NCBI GenBank assembly: GCA_020636045.1
Contig: JACJYP010000006.1
Coordinates: forward strand, 248,001-312,000
Reading direction: 5' to 3'
DNA length: 64,000 nt
Origin: Lewinellaceae bacterium
Lineage (GTDB): Bacteria > Bacteroidota > Bacteroidia > Chitinophagales > Saprospiraceae
The position numbers and the translations under genes were made by a program. Positions 31,873 through 44,931 of the stretch are shown here, piece by piece (the stretch's first letter is position 1; the number at the start of each line of letters is the position of its first letter). Below the pieces are notes generated by a model. The model was not told the origin of the DNA. It saw only the letters and a program-made list of their open reading frames with translations, and did no database searches.

Positions 31873-33978
31873 CTACGATGTTGCGAGGTATTTTTCAAAA
31901 TCTGCCTCCGAGCGGCGGGCGTCTTCCAGCAGGCGATCGATGTCTGCCGTCAGTACTTTCGGCACAATGCCCGCTTTGAGGTTTTCTTCAATGCGCGCTG
32001 CCAGTTCGGCCGTGTCGCCGAGGCCCACCATGCGGAATTGCGGCTTGAGTGTATGGATGTGGCGGTGCAGGCGTTCGGCGTCTCCCGCATCTCGGGTCGC
32101 CTCTATGAGCGGCAGGGCCGAGCGCATGGATTCGAGGTACAGCCCGATGTATTTGCGGATGCGCTCCCGGTTGCCGCCGGTGAGCGATTCGAGGAACTGG
32201 AGCCCGCTTTCCTGCCGGTCGTTGGATGGCTCCGGCAATGCGGGTGCTTTTTTTGCGGCGGTTCCGTCGTTGTGCAGCACGTCGTAGATGGCCCCGAAAA
32301 ACTCGATGTCGCGGAAAGGCTTTGGTATCCAGCCCGACATGCCGCAATCCAGGCATTTTTGCACCTCTGCCTTGATCACGGAGGCCGTCAGCGCCAGGAT
32401 CGGAAGTTCGGGATGGGTTTCCCGGATGCGGCGGGTGGCTTCCAGGCCATCCATGACGGGCATGTGTACGTCCATCAGCACCAGATCGTAGATGCCCGAA
32501 TCGCATTTTTCCACCGCTTCCTGCCCGTTCTCCGCGGCATCGATCTGCACGCCGGGGATTCTCAGTTCGAGCGTTTCCGTGGCAACGATGCGGTTGTAGT
32601 AATTGTCTTCTGCGATGAGAATGCGGGTGCCGCTGAGCGCATCGAGCATTTGCTGCGACACCTCTTCCTGATCGGCGATACGCGTATTCGCACTGACCGG
32701 CAGATCGATGACAAAACTGAACTCGGAGCCTTCGCCTTTTGTGCTTTTTACCCGCAATTCACCGCCGAACAACTCGACCAGATGTTTTGAAATGCTCAGG
32801 CCCAGCCCCGTGCCGCCGTATTTGCGGGTGGTGTCGCTTGATGCCTGGCGGAAGCTCTCGAATACCACTTCCAGTTGCGCCGGGCTCATGCCGATACCGG
32901 TATCGCGCAGGGCGAAAAATATACGACAGCTGCCGTCTGCGATCGATTCAGGCCGTGCGATAAGGGTCACGTTGCCTTTTTCGGTGAATTTGATCGCGTT
33001 GCCCGTCAGGTTGAGCAGGATCTGTTGCAGGCGCACGGGGTCGCCGATGAGCACGGGCGGCAGCGCAGGGTCGCATTCTGTCACCAGTTCGATGCCTTTT
33101 TCGTCGGCGCGATAGGCGAGGGTGTTCACTACCTGCTCTACGATGCGTTCGATGTTGAGGTCGGTATGTTCCAGTTCCATCTTGCCCGCTTCGATCTTCG
33201 AAATATCGAGGATCTCGTTCAGGATCACCAGCAGGCTTTTGGATGAGCGTATGATGCTTTCCAGGTAGCGCATCTGGTCTTCCCGGGGGCCTTTTTGCAG
33301 CAGGATGCTGGTCATGCCCATGACCGCGTGCATGGGCGTGCGCAGTTCGTGGCTCATATTGGCGAGAAACTGCTGTTTGAAGCGTTCGCTCTGTTCGGCC
33401 CGCTGGCGCTGGAATTCCGCTTCGCGTTTTTCCGCCTCTGCCTGCGCGCGCTGCCGTTCGGCTTCTTCTTTCTGGTGCACGACTTCGGCTGTACGTTCAT
33501 CCACCAGCCGGGTCAGTTCTTCCTCGCGGCGACGCAACTGATCCACCAGTTTGTCCGTCTGGAGACGCAGGCGGCGGGTCAGTTGGGATACCACCAGTTG
33601 CATCACGGAAGGGTAGTCCTCCAGAACACTGTAAAATTCGGTGCGGCTGATCACGGCCAGCGTTGTTTCGCCGACGGCGCTGACGGACAGCGAGCGCGGG
33701 CCTTCGTCGAGCAGGGCCAGTTCGCCGAAAAAACTGCCTGCCGATTGCTTCGTCACAACGTAATCGTCGTCATGGACCTTTACATGGCCTTCCAGAATAA
33801 CGAAAAGGGCGTTGCCGACATCGTTTTTATGGAAAACAACACCATCTGCAGGTATCCTTTTGATCTTGCTGTGCGCGGCGAGTTTGAACAGTACCGTTTG
33901 CGGAATGGATTCGAAAAGGTCCATCCGTTGAAACAGGTCGGCAAGCGTGTCCGGCGCGATTTTCATTGGTTTTACCAT
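31873..33978 (-). CDS. hybrid histidine kinase with cNMP-binding input and HPt domain
   Basis: 701 residues from the ATG at 33978 (a second ATG four codons in is possible). Residues 10-135 are a cyclic-nucleotide-binding domain (GVVFHKNDVGNALFVILEG, GSFFGELALLDEGPRS). 140-205 coiled coil. HisKA with H210 (ANMSHELRTPMHAVMG). HATPase with N327 (LLNLTGNAIKFT), DTGIGM and GGTGLGLSISKHL. Receiver with D503 (LVLMDVHMPVMDG). C-terminal HPt with H642 (RHIHTLKPQ). No membrane helix, so it is cytosolic, probably reading cAMP/cGMP or a similar ligand and passing phosphate through its HPt to the small response regulator downstream. The class III cyclase at 37884 could make its ligand (inference). Confidence 0.93.
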   Translation of the reverse strand: MVKPMKIAPDTLADLFQRMDLFESIPQTVLFKLAAHSKIKRIPADGVVFHKNDVGNALFVILEGHVKVHDDDYVVTKQSAGSFFGELALLDEGPRSLSVSAVGETTLAVISRTEFYSVLEDYPSVMQLVVSQLTRRLRLQTDKLVDQLRRREEELTRLVDERTAEVVHQKEEAERQRAQAEAEKREAEFQRQRAEQSERFKQQFLANMSHELRTPMHAVMGMTSILLQKGPREDQMRYLESIIRSSKSLLVILNEILDISKIEAGKMELEHTDLNIERIVEQVVNTLAYRADEKGIELVTECDPALPPVLIGDPVRLQQILLNLTGNAIKFTEKGNVTLIARPESIADGSCRIFFALRDTGIGMSPAQLEVVFESFRQASSDTTRKYGGTGLGLSISKHLVELFGGELRVKSTKGEGSEFSFVIDLPVSANTRIADQEEVSQQMLDALSGTRILIAEDNYYNRIVATETLELRIPGVQIDAAENGQEAVEKCDSGIYDLVLMDVHMPVMDGLEATRRIRETHPELPILALTASVIKAEVQKCLDCGMSGWIPKPFRDIEFFGAIYDVLHNDGTAAKKAPALPEPSNDRQESGLQFLESLTGGNRERIRKYIGLYLESMRSALPLIEATRDAGDAERLHRHIHTLKPQFRMVGLGDTAELAARIEENLKAGIVPKVLTADIDRLLEDARRSEADFEKYLATS

Positions 33979-34118
33979 ATGGTTACTTGCGGGTAAAGAT
34001 GCGAATATTTTTCAGCCTGCGAATATTCGGGGCGTGCCGCCACCGCAAAAAATATGAAGCGATCGTGTATAACTGCACATTAATCCGGGTACTGCAAGGC
34101 GCAGCCGTTTCATAAAAT

Positions 34119-34126
34119 TACCTTTG
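34119..34126 (+). promoter_or_regulatory. -7 element TACCTTTG for haloperoxidase gene
   Basis: TACCTTTG, 128 nt before the ATG at 34255, in the 276-bp divergent gap from the kinase gene. No TTG at 19-20 nt. Confidence 0.45.
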
Positions 34127-34254
34127 TCTGCAATTGAGGTACCCCTGCAAACGATGCTTACACATAGAAAAGTGTTTTTATGTGAACTGCGACGCGAACG
34201 CTGTTTTGGAAACCGGCGCCGGCCGGGATGTTAAACGACATTAAACAAACAAAA

Positions 34255-37395
<3,141 letters not shown>

Positions 37396-37404
37396 AGACA
37401 TAGC

Positions 37405-37437
37405 AGCCCGGTTTGCCATCGTACGGCGAACCGGGCT
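37405..37437 (+). terminator. hairpin after haloperoxidase gene
   Basis: Arms AGCCCGGTTTGCC (37405-37417) and GGCGAACCGGGCT (37425-37437), 12 of 13 paired, 7-nt loop, ten bases after the stop codon. It lacks a T run, being followed by TAAAAAAC. Confidence 0.65.
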
Positions 37438-37560
37438 TAAAAAACAATTAAAAGCCGGCTAACGCTGCACTTGCGCTTGCGCATCGTCTTTTTGCCCGCT
37501 TTCTTTGCAGCATTCCTCACTGAGAGGATTGTTTTTTCACCCTTAAAACACCATTTCCCC

Positions 37561-37866
37561 ATGTCAGCAGTAACCAAGTACCACGTATTGTTCTACGGAA
37601 CCTCCAACGGCTATCAGGGCAACAGGGCCCAGATCGCTCTCTACAATGGAAGTACCGTGCTCGGATACGTCCGTTTTCACGATGCCGGAATGCCGTTTCC
37701 CAACGACAGCCAGTCGGGCCGCCTGATCACCATGCATTTGCCTTCGGCGATGTTTGAAAATGTGATCGATATGCTGCGCAACGAGTCGCCGATCAACTAC
37801 TATTTTGCCTCCGGCCAGGCCTTCCTCGGCACCGGCTCTACCGAACCGGTAGGCGAAGGCGAGTAA
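37561..37866 (+). CDS. conserved-looking hypothetical protein
   Basis: 101 residues from the ATG at 37561. Small soluble beta-rich protein (YHVLFYGTSNGYQGNRAQIALYNG, then VLGYVRFHDAGMPFPNDSQSG). No signal peptide or membrane helix. I have an impression of similar short proteins in other Bacteroidota but no function. It ends 17 bp before the convergent cyclase gene. Confidence 0.65.
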   Translation: MSAVTKYHVLFYGTSNGYQGNRAQIALYNGSTVLGYVRFHDAGMPFPNDSQSGRLITMHLPSAMFENVIDMLRNESPINYYFASGQAFLGTGSTEPVGEGE

Positions 37867-37883
37867 GGCCATTCCGTATTATT

Positions 37884-40220
37884 TCAGGCTTCCACGAAGT
37901 ACATGTCGATCAGGCCTTTGTTATGGACCTCTTTCTTGCCGCGGTAGGAGATCTTGTACTGGTGCTTTACGGCCTCGGCAGTGGAGCCTGAAATATTGAT
38001 ACGGCCGTTCTCCCCCAGTTCCTCGAGCCGGGCGGCAAGGTTGACGGCGTCACCCCAGATGTCGTAGGCAAATTTGTTCTTGCCGATCACACCGGCCACC
38101 ACCGGACCTGTGTGAATGCCGATCCGCATTTCACGGAAAATAGCCTTCGGGTTTTCCCGGTTGCGGTTGCGGAGCCAGGCATCCATCTCAAGGGCTGCCC
38201 GCACGGCGTCCTGCGGATGGGTATCATTGGGTACCGGCAAACCGCCGGCGCACATGAATGCGTCGCCGATGGTCTTGATCTTTTCGAGGCCGTGTTTTTC
38301 ACAGATCTCGTCGAAGGCCAGGAAGCATTCGTTCAATTCGTCGATCAGTTCTTCCGGCGACAGATGCTCCGAGAGCCTGGTAAAATTGATAAAGTCGGTG
38401 AACAGCACCGTTGCCGATTCGTAGTAGCGCGGGGTGGCGTAGCCATGCGATTTCAGTTCGTGGGCGATCTCTCCGGGCAGGATGTTGAGCAGGAGCTGGT
38501 CGCTTTTGCTGCGTTCCGCTGCTATTTCCTCATTTTGTTGCCTGATCTGTTTGTTTTTCAGGTTCAGGCGGTTGTTGGCGCGGCGGGCAAAATACCAGCC
38601 TACTCCCAGCAACCCGAGGATAATGAACAGCAGCGAACCGATGCCGTACACGAATTGCCGGAAACTGGCCTCCTGTTCCGACTGATATTCCTGCTCCCGC
38701 TGGATGCGCTCCAGTTCGCGCACCCTGCTGAGGCTGTCGGCACTTCGTTGTGCGCGGTCCATTTCTTCCTGCCGTCGAAGTTCGGCGATCAGGTTGTCCT
38801 GTTTGGCCGCATTGAGGCGCTGCGCGGCCAGCCGTAGTTCCTGTTCCGCCTGAAGCGCCTGTAGTGTTTTTTCGCGCAGTTTGGACTGGTCCACCTCATT
38901 CTGTGTTTGCAGGAGCAATACTTCGTCCTTTTTTCGCTGGGCCTCCAGGGCCAGGTTTTTATTGGCGAGTTCCAGGCGTTCGCGCTCCAGCCGGATCTGC
39001 TCGTATGCAAGGTCGCGCACGCTCTGCTGGGCGTACAGGTATTTGATCTGCCCTTCTGCTGCCGCCAGCAGATTGCGCTGCTGATCGATCTGCTGCTGCC
39101 GTACCTGTTCCTGTAGCCGGATGGTGTCGAGTTCGGTCAGGTAGTTTCGGTAATAATCGAATGCCTTTTCAAAGTCGTAGAGTTCATTATACACCTTGGC
39201 AGCCGTTTCATAAGCGTCGGCCAGGGTCTGCCGTTGTTTGCTCTGGCGGGCGTACCGGATAGCCAGTTCGTTGTGGGTCAGGGCGTTGTAGTAGTCGTTG
39301 TTGCTGTAATAAACGCCGGCGATCAGGTGTTCGAGACTGGCGAGTTCCGGCCAGTTGCGCCGGCTCAGCAGCAGGTCGCGCGCGCGAAGCAGGTAATCGA
39401 TCCCGCGGCGTGAGTCGCCGGTATTGTGCAAGGCTACACCCAGGTTGGCGTACATCACCTCGGGGTAGTCGCAGGGAATGTACACACATTGCAACTCCGC
39501 CTTTCTGAAATATTCGAGCGCCTTGTGGTAGTCGCGGTCGCGCACGTACTGCCTGCCCAGGTTGTTGTAGAGCAGCGATTTTTCCTGCGCCGTGCCGTAG
39601 GTCTCTATGATGTGCTCGATCGCGGTGTAGTAATAGATGCTTTTGCCCAGGTCGCCACGTCCGTCGTATGCGTTGGCGAGTTTCTGGTATATCTGCACGA
39701 GGCGGGGGTTGTTGCCCTCGTCTTTGTACTTGACGATCAGTTTTTTATAGTTGATCTCGGCGCTGTCGAAACGCATGTCGGACAAATAGGCGTCCGCAAG
39801 TTTTTCTATGGTTTCGAAATCGTCCCTGGCAGACTGCAGCACTTCCACATAGTAGCGGCAGGCGTAGGAATACAGTTTTTCGCGCAGGAAAATATCGCCG
39901 AGGGCGCGATTGACGACGAGCATCTGATCCACGCGCCCGCGGTTCTGGAGTTTCGCTTCTGCCAAAAGATAATGCTGGAGTGCCTCTTCATTGCGGCCAT
40001 TGCGGGCGCACACTTCACCCAGCAACATGGATGCTGCGATGATCCCGTTATTGTACGACATGTTGCGCGCCAGGGAAAGGCCTTCGTTGGCCAGTAGCTC
40101 CCGTTCGTCATCCTGTTTCGCCGTGCGGGCGCGTTCCAGCAGGCGATCGACTTCCAGTGTTTGCTGTTCCGGAATATCCGCCTGCTGACCGTATGCGTTT
40201 GTAATGGCCAGGAGAAGCAA
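37884..40220 (-). CDS. TPR / coiled-coil / class III adenylate cyclase, membrane-bound
   Basis: 778 residues from the first normal start codon, a TTG at 40220. The frame stays open upstream, and an ATC at 40250 followed by AAA AAA TTA gives a textbook signal peptide (KKLVHILPLLLLLAITNAYG-QQ), so the true start may be there. Order: about ten TPR-like helices (YNNLGRQYVRDRDYHKALEYFRKAE), a long coiled coil (QQQIDQQRNLLAAAEGQ to IQREQEYQSEQ), one membrane helix (GIGSLLFIILGLLGVGWYF), a helical stalk (LLLNILPGEIAHELKSHG) and the cyclase domain with metal aspartates in FTDFINFT and IGDAF, and IWGDAVNLAARLE. The lysine (KIKTIGD) and aspartate (YDIWGD) at the base-recognition sites suggest ATP. The TPRs face the periplasm. 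Confidence 0.92.
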   Translation of the reverse strand: MLLLAITNAYGQQADIPEQQTLEVDRLLERARTAKQDDERELLANEGLSLARNMSYNNGIIAASMLLGEVCARNGRNEEALQHYLLAEAKLQNRGRVDQMLVVNRALGDIFLREKLYSYACRYYVEVLQSARDDFETIEKLADAYLSDMRFDSAEINYKKLIVKYKDEGNNPRLVQIYQKLANAYDGRGDLGKSIYYYTAIEHIIETYGTAQEKSLLYNNLGRQYVRDRDYHKALEYFRKAELQCVYIPCDYPEVMYANLGVALHNTGDSRRGIDYLLRARDLLLSRRNWPELASLEHLIAGVYYSNNDYYNALTHNELAIRYARQSKQRQTLADAYETAAKVYNELYDFEKAFDYYRNYLTELDTIRLQEQVRQQQIDQQRNLLAAAEGQIKYLYAQQSVRDLAYEQIRLERERLELANKNLALEAQRKKDEVLLLQTQNEVDQSKLREKTLQALQAEQELRLAAQRLNAAKQDNLIAELRRQEEMDRAQRSADSLSRVRELERIQREQEYQSEQEASFRQFVYGIGSLLFIILGLLGVGWYFARRANNRLNLKNKQIRQQNEEIAAERSKSDQLLLNILPGEIAHELKSHGYATPRYYESATVLFTDFINFTRLSEHLSPEELIDELNECFLAFDEICEKHGLEKIKTIGDAFMCAGGLPVPNDTHPQDAVRAALEMDAWLRNRNRENPKAIFREMRIGIHTGPVVAGVIGKNKFAYDIWGDAVNLAARLEELGENGRINISGSTAEAVKHQYKISYRGKKEVHNKGLIDMYFVEA

Positions 40221-40383
40221 CAGGGGCAGTATGTGGACTAATTTTTTGATGGCGGTTGTTCTTGTGCGACGGCAATGCGAAGTAACGAACTTTCAGCGGA
40301 AGCGCCGTATTGTTTACAGATCAATAACCCCGGAACAGGATATTGAAAATGACAACACTATAACGCTGTGTTTGCTGCAACTG

Positions 40384-43356
40384 TTACTTCACGGTAATTT
40401 CATCGGCAAAAATCCAGCAGGGATTGCCGGCGCCTTTGTGCCATTCCGGGCACTTGCCGGGAGTAACGCCCACTACGCGCAGGTAACGGGCTTTCCTGCC
40501 GTTGAGATCGATGGAAAATGTTTTTTGCAAAACGCCTTTTTCCGAAGCCTCTACGTCGTTTTCTGCTGTTCCGGCGGGGCTAAAGGTTTGTCCGTCTTCG
40601 GAAAATTCCACCTTTACGCGCAGCGGGAAAAATATCCAGGCATTTTCATCCTGCATGAACCCCACGCTCACCTTGTTGATCTCCCGCAGAGAGCCCATGT
40701 CCAGCACTACGTCCAGATCGACGCCCTGAAAGCCTTGCCAGTCGCCGGTGCGGAAGTCATCACCGCCGTGCAGCCCGTCGACGAGGCCCTTTTCGCCGCG
40801 CGCGGTGTATTGCGGGCTGTACTGCGTATTGTAGCGCAGTATGCTGAGCCCCGTTTGCATGCGGGTGAACTGCGCTGTCGCAACGGGGCTTTTGCCCGCT
40901 TTGCCGATGGCGACTGCCTTCAGGGTGAGCGTGTGATCGATGCGGAACGGCCGGCTGAAGCGCGGCGACTTCGCATCGGGCTCCGTGCCGTCGAGCGTGT
41001 AGTGGATTGAGGCGCCCGGATCGAGGCAGGCCAGCGCGACGGTCTGGTTTTCTTCAAATACCCGCTCGCCCTGCGCGACAAACGGCACGGGAATGATCTC
41101 CACTTGTTTCCCGGCCTGGCATGCATCCGCGCGGCCCCAGTCTGCCGGACTGTCTGACATATCGAACACCATTTCTCCACCTTTGACGATCTCCGCGTGG
41201 TTGATGCGGCCCTCGGCACGCCGGTGGCCGTTCAGGTGCATGTTTTTTATGTAAAAACGCTCTGCAGAAACGCCCGGCGCCCGGATCGCGAACGTTTCCC
41301 CGTCGTCAAGATGCAGGGTGACTTTTTCGAACAGCGGTGTGCCGACGATATAATCGGTGCAGGCAGGAGTCACAGGATAAAAACCCATGGCAGAGAGAAC
41401 GAACCACGCAGACATTTGCCCGCAGTCTTCGTTGCCTGACAGGCCGTCGGGTGCTGCCCGGTACATTTCGTCCATGATCTGCCGGACGCGCTGCTGCGTT
41501 TTCCAGGCCTGCCCGGCATAGTTGTACAGGTAGGCGATGTGGTGACTGGGCTCGTTGCCATGCACATATTGACCGATGAGCCCCGTGATGTCGGCCTGGT
41601 CGCGTCCCGTAGTTTGCGTGCTTGCTTGAAAAAGGCTGTCCAGTTGGTCGCCGAAGGCTTTTGAGCCGCCCATAATGTCCATGAGTCCGGCGATGTTTTG
41701 CTGCACGGCAAAACGGTATTGCCAGGCATTGGCTTCTGTGTAGTTGAAATTAACCTCGTAGGGATCGAATGGCTTGTGCCAGGCGGCGTTGTTTTTTGCG
41801 CGAAAAAAGCGCGTATCGGGGTCGAAGAGGTTGAGGTAGGAAAAGGAGCGTTCGAGCGCGGCATGCCCGGCAGAATCCGCGTGCATGGCCGTTGCCATTT
41901 GAGCGATGCACCAGTCGTCGAAAGCGTATTCCAGCGTTTTCGACACCGATTCGGCTTCTTTGTCGGAGGGTATATAACCCAGTTTTCGATACCATTGCAA
42001 ACCGTAGCGATCGCTGCCGGCGCTTTTTTGCATGGCTTCCAGGGCTTCGCGGGCATCGTAGTCGCGAATGCCTTTGAGATAGGCGTCGGCGATCACCGGT
42101 ATGGCGTGGTTGCCGATCATGCAGTCGGTCTCGTTGGCTGCAAGTTCCCATACGGGCAGCAGGCCGCCCTGCTCGTATTGTCGCAGAAAGGTTTTGATAA
42201 AATCGTTGCAGCGCGCCGGTTCGAGCAGGGTGTACAGTGGATTGCAGGCGCGATAAGTATCCCACAGTGAAAACACGGTGTACACCGGATGCCCGGGATC
42301 GGAGTGTACCTGGTTGTCGCGGCCGCGGTATTGCCCGTCGGCATCGCTCCATACGTTGGGCACGACCATGGTATGGTACAGCGCCGTGTAGAACACCGTC
42401 TTTTGCGCTTTTGTGCCGCCTTCCACTTCAATTTTCGACAACTGTCCAGCCCATTTTGCCTGTGTTTCCGCCTTTACGCGGTCGAAATCGTAGTGATCGC
42501 ATTCTGCTTCGAGGTTCCTGCGCGCACCTTCGATGCTCGTGCCCGATATGCCGACCGTAACGATCAGCGGCTCGCCGTCTTCATAAAAATCGAGCAACCC
42601 CACGATGGATTCGCTGTGCACGGCGGGGTTGGCCACGTGCGGGTTGATGCTCATATCGAGGATGCGGGAGTTGAAAAAAGGCCGGGAAAAGCGCATGACG
42701 AAATAGACGTGCTGTTCGCGGGCCCAGGCTTTGGAAATGCGATACCCCTCAACCTCCCGGTCGCTCACCCGCTTCATATGGGCGCGGATGACCTCGTCGC
42801 GGTGGCGCAGGTCCACGAGCAGATGTCCGCGCAGGCGGTTTTTGGGAAAATTGTAGCGGTGCACGCCCACGCGCTCGGTGGCGGTGAGTTCGGCTTTGAT
42901 GCGGTCTTTTTCAAGAAAAACACTGTAATAGCCGGCTTCAGCGTGTTCTTTTGACTTTTTGAACGACGATGCGTATTCGGCGGGCTCCAGTTTGGCGCCG
43001 CCGGTGTACGGCATCACCAGAATGTCGCAGTAGTCGGCCACGCCGGTGCCGCTCAGGTGGGTATGTGAAAAGCCGTAGATAAGGGAATCCGAATAGTGAT
43101 AGCCCGAGCAGCCGTCCCAGTCCATCATATCGATGCGGGTGTCTGGGCTTAGTTGCACGAGCCCGAAAGGCGCCGTGGCGCCGGGGTAGGTGTGGCCGTG
43201 GCCGCCGGTGCCGATAAAAGGATCGACGTAGGAAAGGAGATCGTTTTTGGCGGTATTTGCCTGTCGGGGCGGATCGGCAATTCGCTGCGCCCGCGCGATA
43301 TTGCAGAGCAGGCACGCTGCGATCAGCAGCGCCGGCGGGAAAGGACGTATTTTCAT
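40384..43356 (-). CDS. GH92-family alpha-mannosidase with chitobiase-type and F5/8C-like C-terminal domains
   Basis: 990 residues from the ATG at 43356. Signal peptide (LLIAACLLCNIARA-Q). GH92 catalytic domain at about 30-760: VDPFIGTGGHGHTYPGATAP, GFSHTHLSGTG, WDTYRACNPLYTLL, GNEPSHHIAYLYNYAGQ, GNEDCGQMSAWFVLSAMGFYPV. GH92 enzymes are calcium-dependent exo-alpha-mannosidases acting on N-glycans and mannans. About 775-850 is a chitobiase/FN3-like domain (IHYTLDGTEPDAKSP); about 860-990 is a discoidin/F5-8C-like carbohydrate-binding domain (VDGLHGGDDF, ARYLRVVGVTPGKCPEW). No T9SS tail, so it may be periplasmic. It is 133 bp upstream of the cyclase gene on the same strand. Confidence 0.93.
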   Translation of the reverse strand: MKIRPFPPALLIAACLLCNIARAQRIADPPRQANTAKNDLLSYVDPFIGTGGHGHTYPGATAPFGLVQLSPDTRIDMMDWDGCSGYHYSDSLIYGFSHTHLSGTGVADYCDILVMPYTGGAKLEPAEYASSFKKSKEHAEAGYYSVFLEKDRIKAELTATERVGVHRYNFPKNRLRGHLLVDLRHRDEVIRAHMKRVSDREVEGYRISKAWAREQHVYFVMRFSRPFFNSRILDMSINPHVANPAVHSESIVGLLDFYEDGEPLIVTVGISGTSIEGARRNLEAECDHYDFDRVKAETQAKWAGQLSKIEVEGGTKAQKTVFYTALYHTMVVPNVWSDADGQYRGRDNQVHSDPGHPVYTVFSLWDTYRACNPLYTLLEPARCNDFIKTFLRQYEQGGLLPVWELAANETDCMIGNHAIPVIADAYLKGIRDYDAREALEAMQKSAGSDRYGLQWYRKLGYIPSDKEAESVSKTLEYAFDDWCIAQMATAMHADSAGHAALERSFSYLNLFDPDTRFFRAKNNAAWHKPFDPYEVNFNYTEANAWQYRFAVQQNIAGLMDIMGGSKAFGDQLDSLFQASTQTTGRDQADITGLIGQYVHGNEPSHHIAYLYNYAGQAWKTQQRVRQIMDEMYRAAPDGLSGNEDCGQMSAWFVLSAMGFYPVTPACTDYIVGTPLFEKVTLHLDDGETFAIRAPGVSAERFYIKNMHLNGHRRAEGRINHAEIVKGGEMVFDMSDSPADWGRADACQAGKQVEIIPVPFVAQGERVFEENQTVALACLDPGASIHYTLDGTEPDAKSPRFSRPFRIDHTLTLKAVAIGKAGKSPVATAQFTRMQTGLSILRYNTQYSPQYTARGEKGLVDGLHGGDDFRTGDWQGFQGVDLDVVLDMGSLREINKVSVGFMQDENAWIFFPLRVKVEFSEDGQTFSPAGTAENDVEASEKGVLQKTFSIDLNGRKARYLRVVGVTPGKCPEWHKGAGNPCWIFADEITVK

Positions 43357-43380
43357 GACTGGTATTTGTTGAAAAACGCC

Positions 43381-43388
43381 CAAATGTA
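43381..43388 (-). promoter_or_regulatory. -7 element TACATTTG for GH92 gene
   Basis: TACATTTG read on the minus strand, 24 nt before the ATG at 43356. No clear TTG upstream. Confidence 0.45.
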
Positions 43389-43422
43389 ACCCTCTTGAAT
43401 GTAAACGAATCGCTAACGCCTT

Positions 43423-43452
43423 TTGGGGTAGCCGCCGCTGGTTCTATTTTTG
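43423..43452 (+). promoter_or_regulatory. promoter of thioredoxin-fold gene
   Basis: TTG (43423-43425), 19 nt, TATTTTTG (43445-43452), 57 nt before the ATG at 43510. Fits the Bacteroidota consensus well and is divergent from the GH92 promoter. Confidence 0.65.
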
Positions 43453-43509
43453 CCGGAAAATGAGTTGAAGGCCGGCAAGCGGCCAGTTTGTCAAAAACAT
43501 GATTTATCC

Positions 43510-44922
43510 ATGAAGTATTCGAACCCTTTTGCGATCTTTTTACTGCTGTTCACCGCCACTTTGTCGGCACAAACGATGGACAGCACCTATATCGATGTAC
43601 AGATCGACGGTATCCCCGCCGGCAAAACGCGCCTGATCGGGGTGTTCGGCGACCGGAACTACCTCGCCGATTCGGCGGACGTGGACGCCAAAGGCCACTT
43701 TACCTTGCGCCGGAAAGAGATGCTGCCCGCCGGTTTTTACACCTTTTTGCTGCCGGGCGGGAATAAAAACTTCTCTATCCTCATCGACACCGACCAGCGG
43801 TTCTCAATGCGGGCCAACGCTTCCGATATCGGCAGCACCATGCAGGTGAATGGCTCCTTGAACAACGATCTGTTTTACCGGAATTACCGCTTCCAGGCTG
43901 CGCAGGACCCCGAATTGCAGAGCCTGAGCGACGTGTTGCGGGCCAATCCGGAATCTTCCCCGGAATTTCAGAAAGCCAAGGCGCGGCAGGAGCAGATACT
44001 GGCGGAGCGCAAGGCGCACCTCGACGAGATATACACTACTTATCCCGACGCCTTTTTCACCAAATTCAAGATCGGCGGCCAGAACCCCGAACTTACCTAC
44101 CCGCGCAAGCCCAATGGCGACCTCGACACCCTCGCACAACTGATGCACTACCGCGGCCACTTCTGGGACAACGTCGATTTTTCGGATAAAAGGCTGCTGT
44201 ACACGCCCGTGATCGGCAACAAGTTGCGCCGCTACATCAAGGACCTGACGCCGCAATTGCGCGATTCCATCATTCCTGTGGCCGACGAACTGATCCGCCG
44301 CGTGATACCCTACAAGGATTATTTCCAGTTTTTCACCAACTGGGTCGCCCTGCAATACGAAAACACCAAAACGACCGTCATGGACGGAGAAGGGGTGTAC
44401 GTACACGTGATCCAGAACTTTTTTACCCCGGAACTCGCCTTTTGGGATACGGCAGAAAACCTGGAAAAACTGCAAAAACACGCCTGGGAAATGGAAGCCA
44501 GCCTGATGGGCAAAAAAGGGCCCGATGTGCGCGCAGAGGATGTGAACGGCGTATACAAAAGCATATACGAGATCACGGCGCCGATCGTGGTGGTCTTTAT
44601 GTACAGCCCCGATTGCGAGCATTGCCAGAAAGACGCGCCCAAGATCGTCGAGATCGCCCGCAACTGGAAAAGCCGGGGAGTCGAATTTTTCGGCATCGGT
44701 GTGAATACCAACGAAGAAGACTGGAAAGCGTTCGTAAAGAAAACCGGATTTCCCTTTACCAATGTGTACGATCCGACCAACCGCGCGATCTACGCCAAAT
44801 ACTTCGTCGACATCACCCCCGAACTCTACGTGCTGAACAAGGACCGCATTATCGTGGCCAAAAACCTGCACGCAGAGCAACTGGAAGAAGTGTTCCAGCG
44901 CGAACTGGCAAAGATGAAGTGA
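43510..44922 (+). CDS. TlpA/ResA-like thioredoxin-fold protein with DUF4369/DUF5106-type N-terminus
   Basis: 470 residues from the ATG at 43510. Signal peptide (IFLLLFTATLSA-Q). N-terminal beta domain (IDGIPAGKTRLIGVFGDRNYLAD ... FTLRRKEMLPAGFYTFLLPG) like DUF4369, a helical middle region (DUF5106-like, with RGHFWDNVDFSDKRLLYTP), then a C-terminal thioredoxin fold with the redox pair CEHC in VVVFMYSPDCEHCQKDAP and a cis-proline (DITPELYVL). Periplasmic disulfide exchange is expected. Bacteroidota carry many copies of this architecture. Convergent with the DUF547 gene, with a 9-bp gap. Confidence 0.88.
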   Translation: MKYSNPFAIFLLLFTATLSAQTMDSTYIDVQIDGIPAGKTRLIGVFGDRNYLADSADVDAKGHFTLRRKEMLPAGFYTFLLPGGNKNFSILIDTDQRFSMRANASDIGSTMQVNGSLNNDLFYRNYRFQAAQDPELQSLSDVLRANPESSPEFQKAKARQEQILAERKAHLDEIYTTYPDAFFTKFKIGGQNPELTYPRKPNGDLDTLAQLMHYRGHFWDNVDFSDKRLLYTPVIGNKLRRYIKDLTPQLRDSIIPVADELIRRVIPYKDYFQFFTNWVALQYENTKTTVMDGEGVYVHVIQNFFTPELAFWDTAENLEKLQKHAWEMEASLMGKKGPDVRAEDVNGVYKSIYEITAPIVVVFMYSPDCEHCQKDAPKIVEIARNWKSRGVEFFGIGVNTNEEDWKAFVKKTGFPFTNVYDPTNRAIYAKYFVDITPELYVLNKDRIIVAKNLHAEQLEEVFQRELAKMK

Positions 44923-44931
44923 TTGCCGGTC

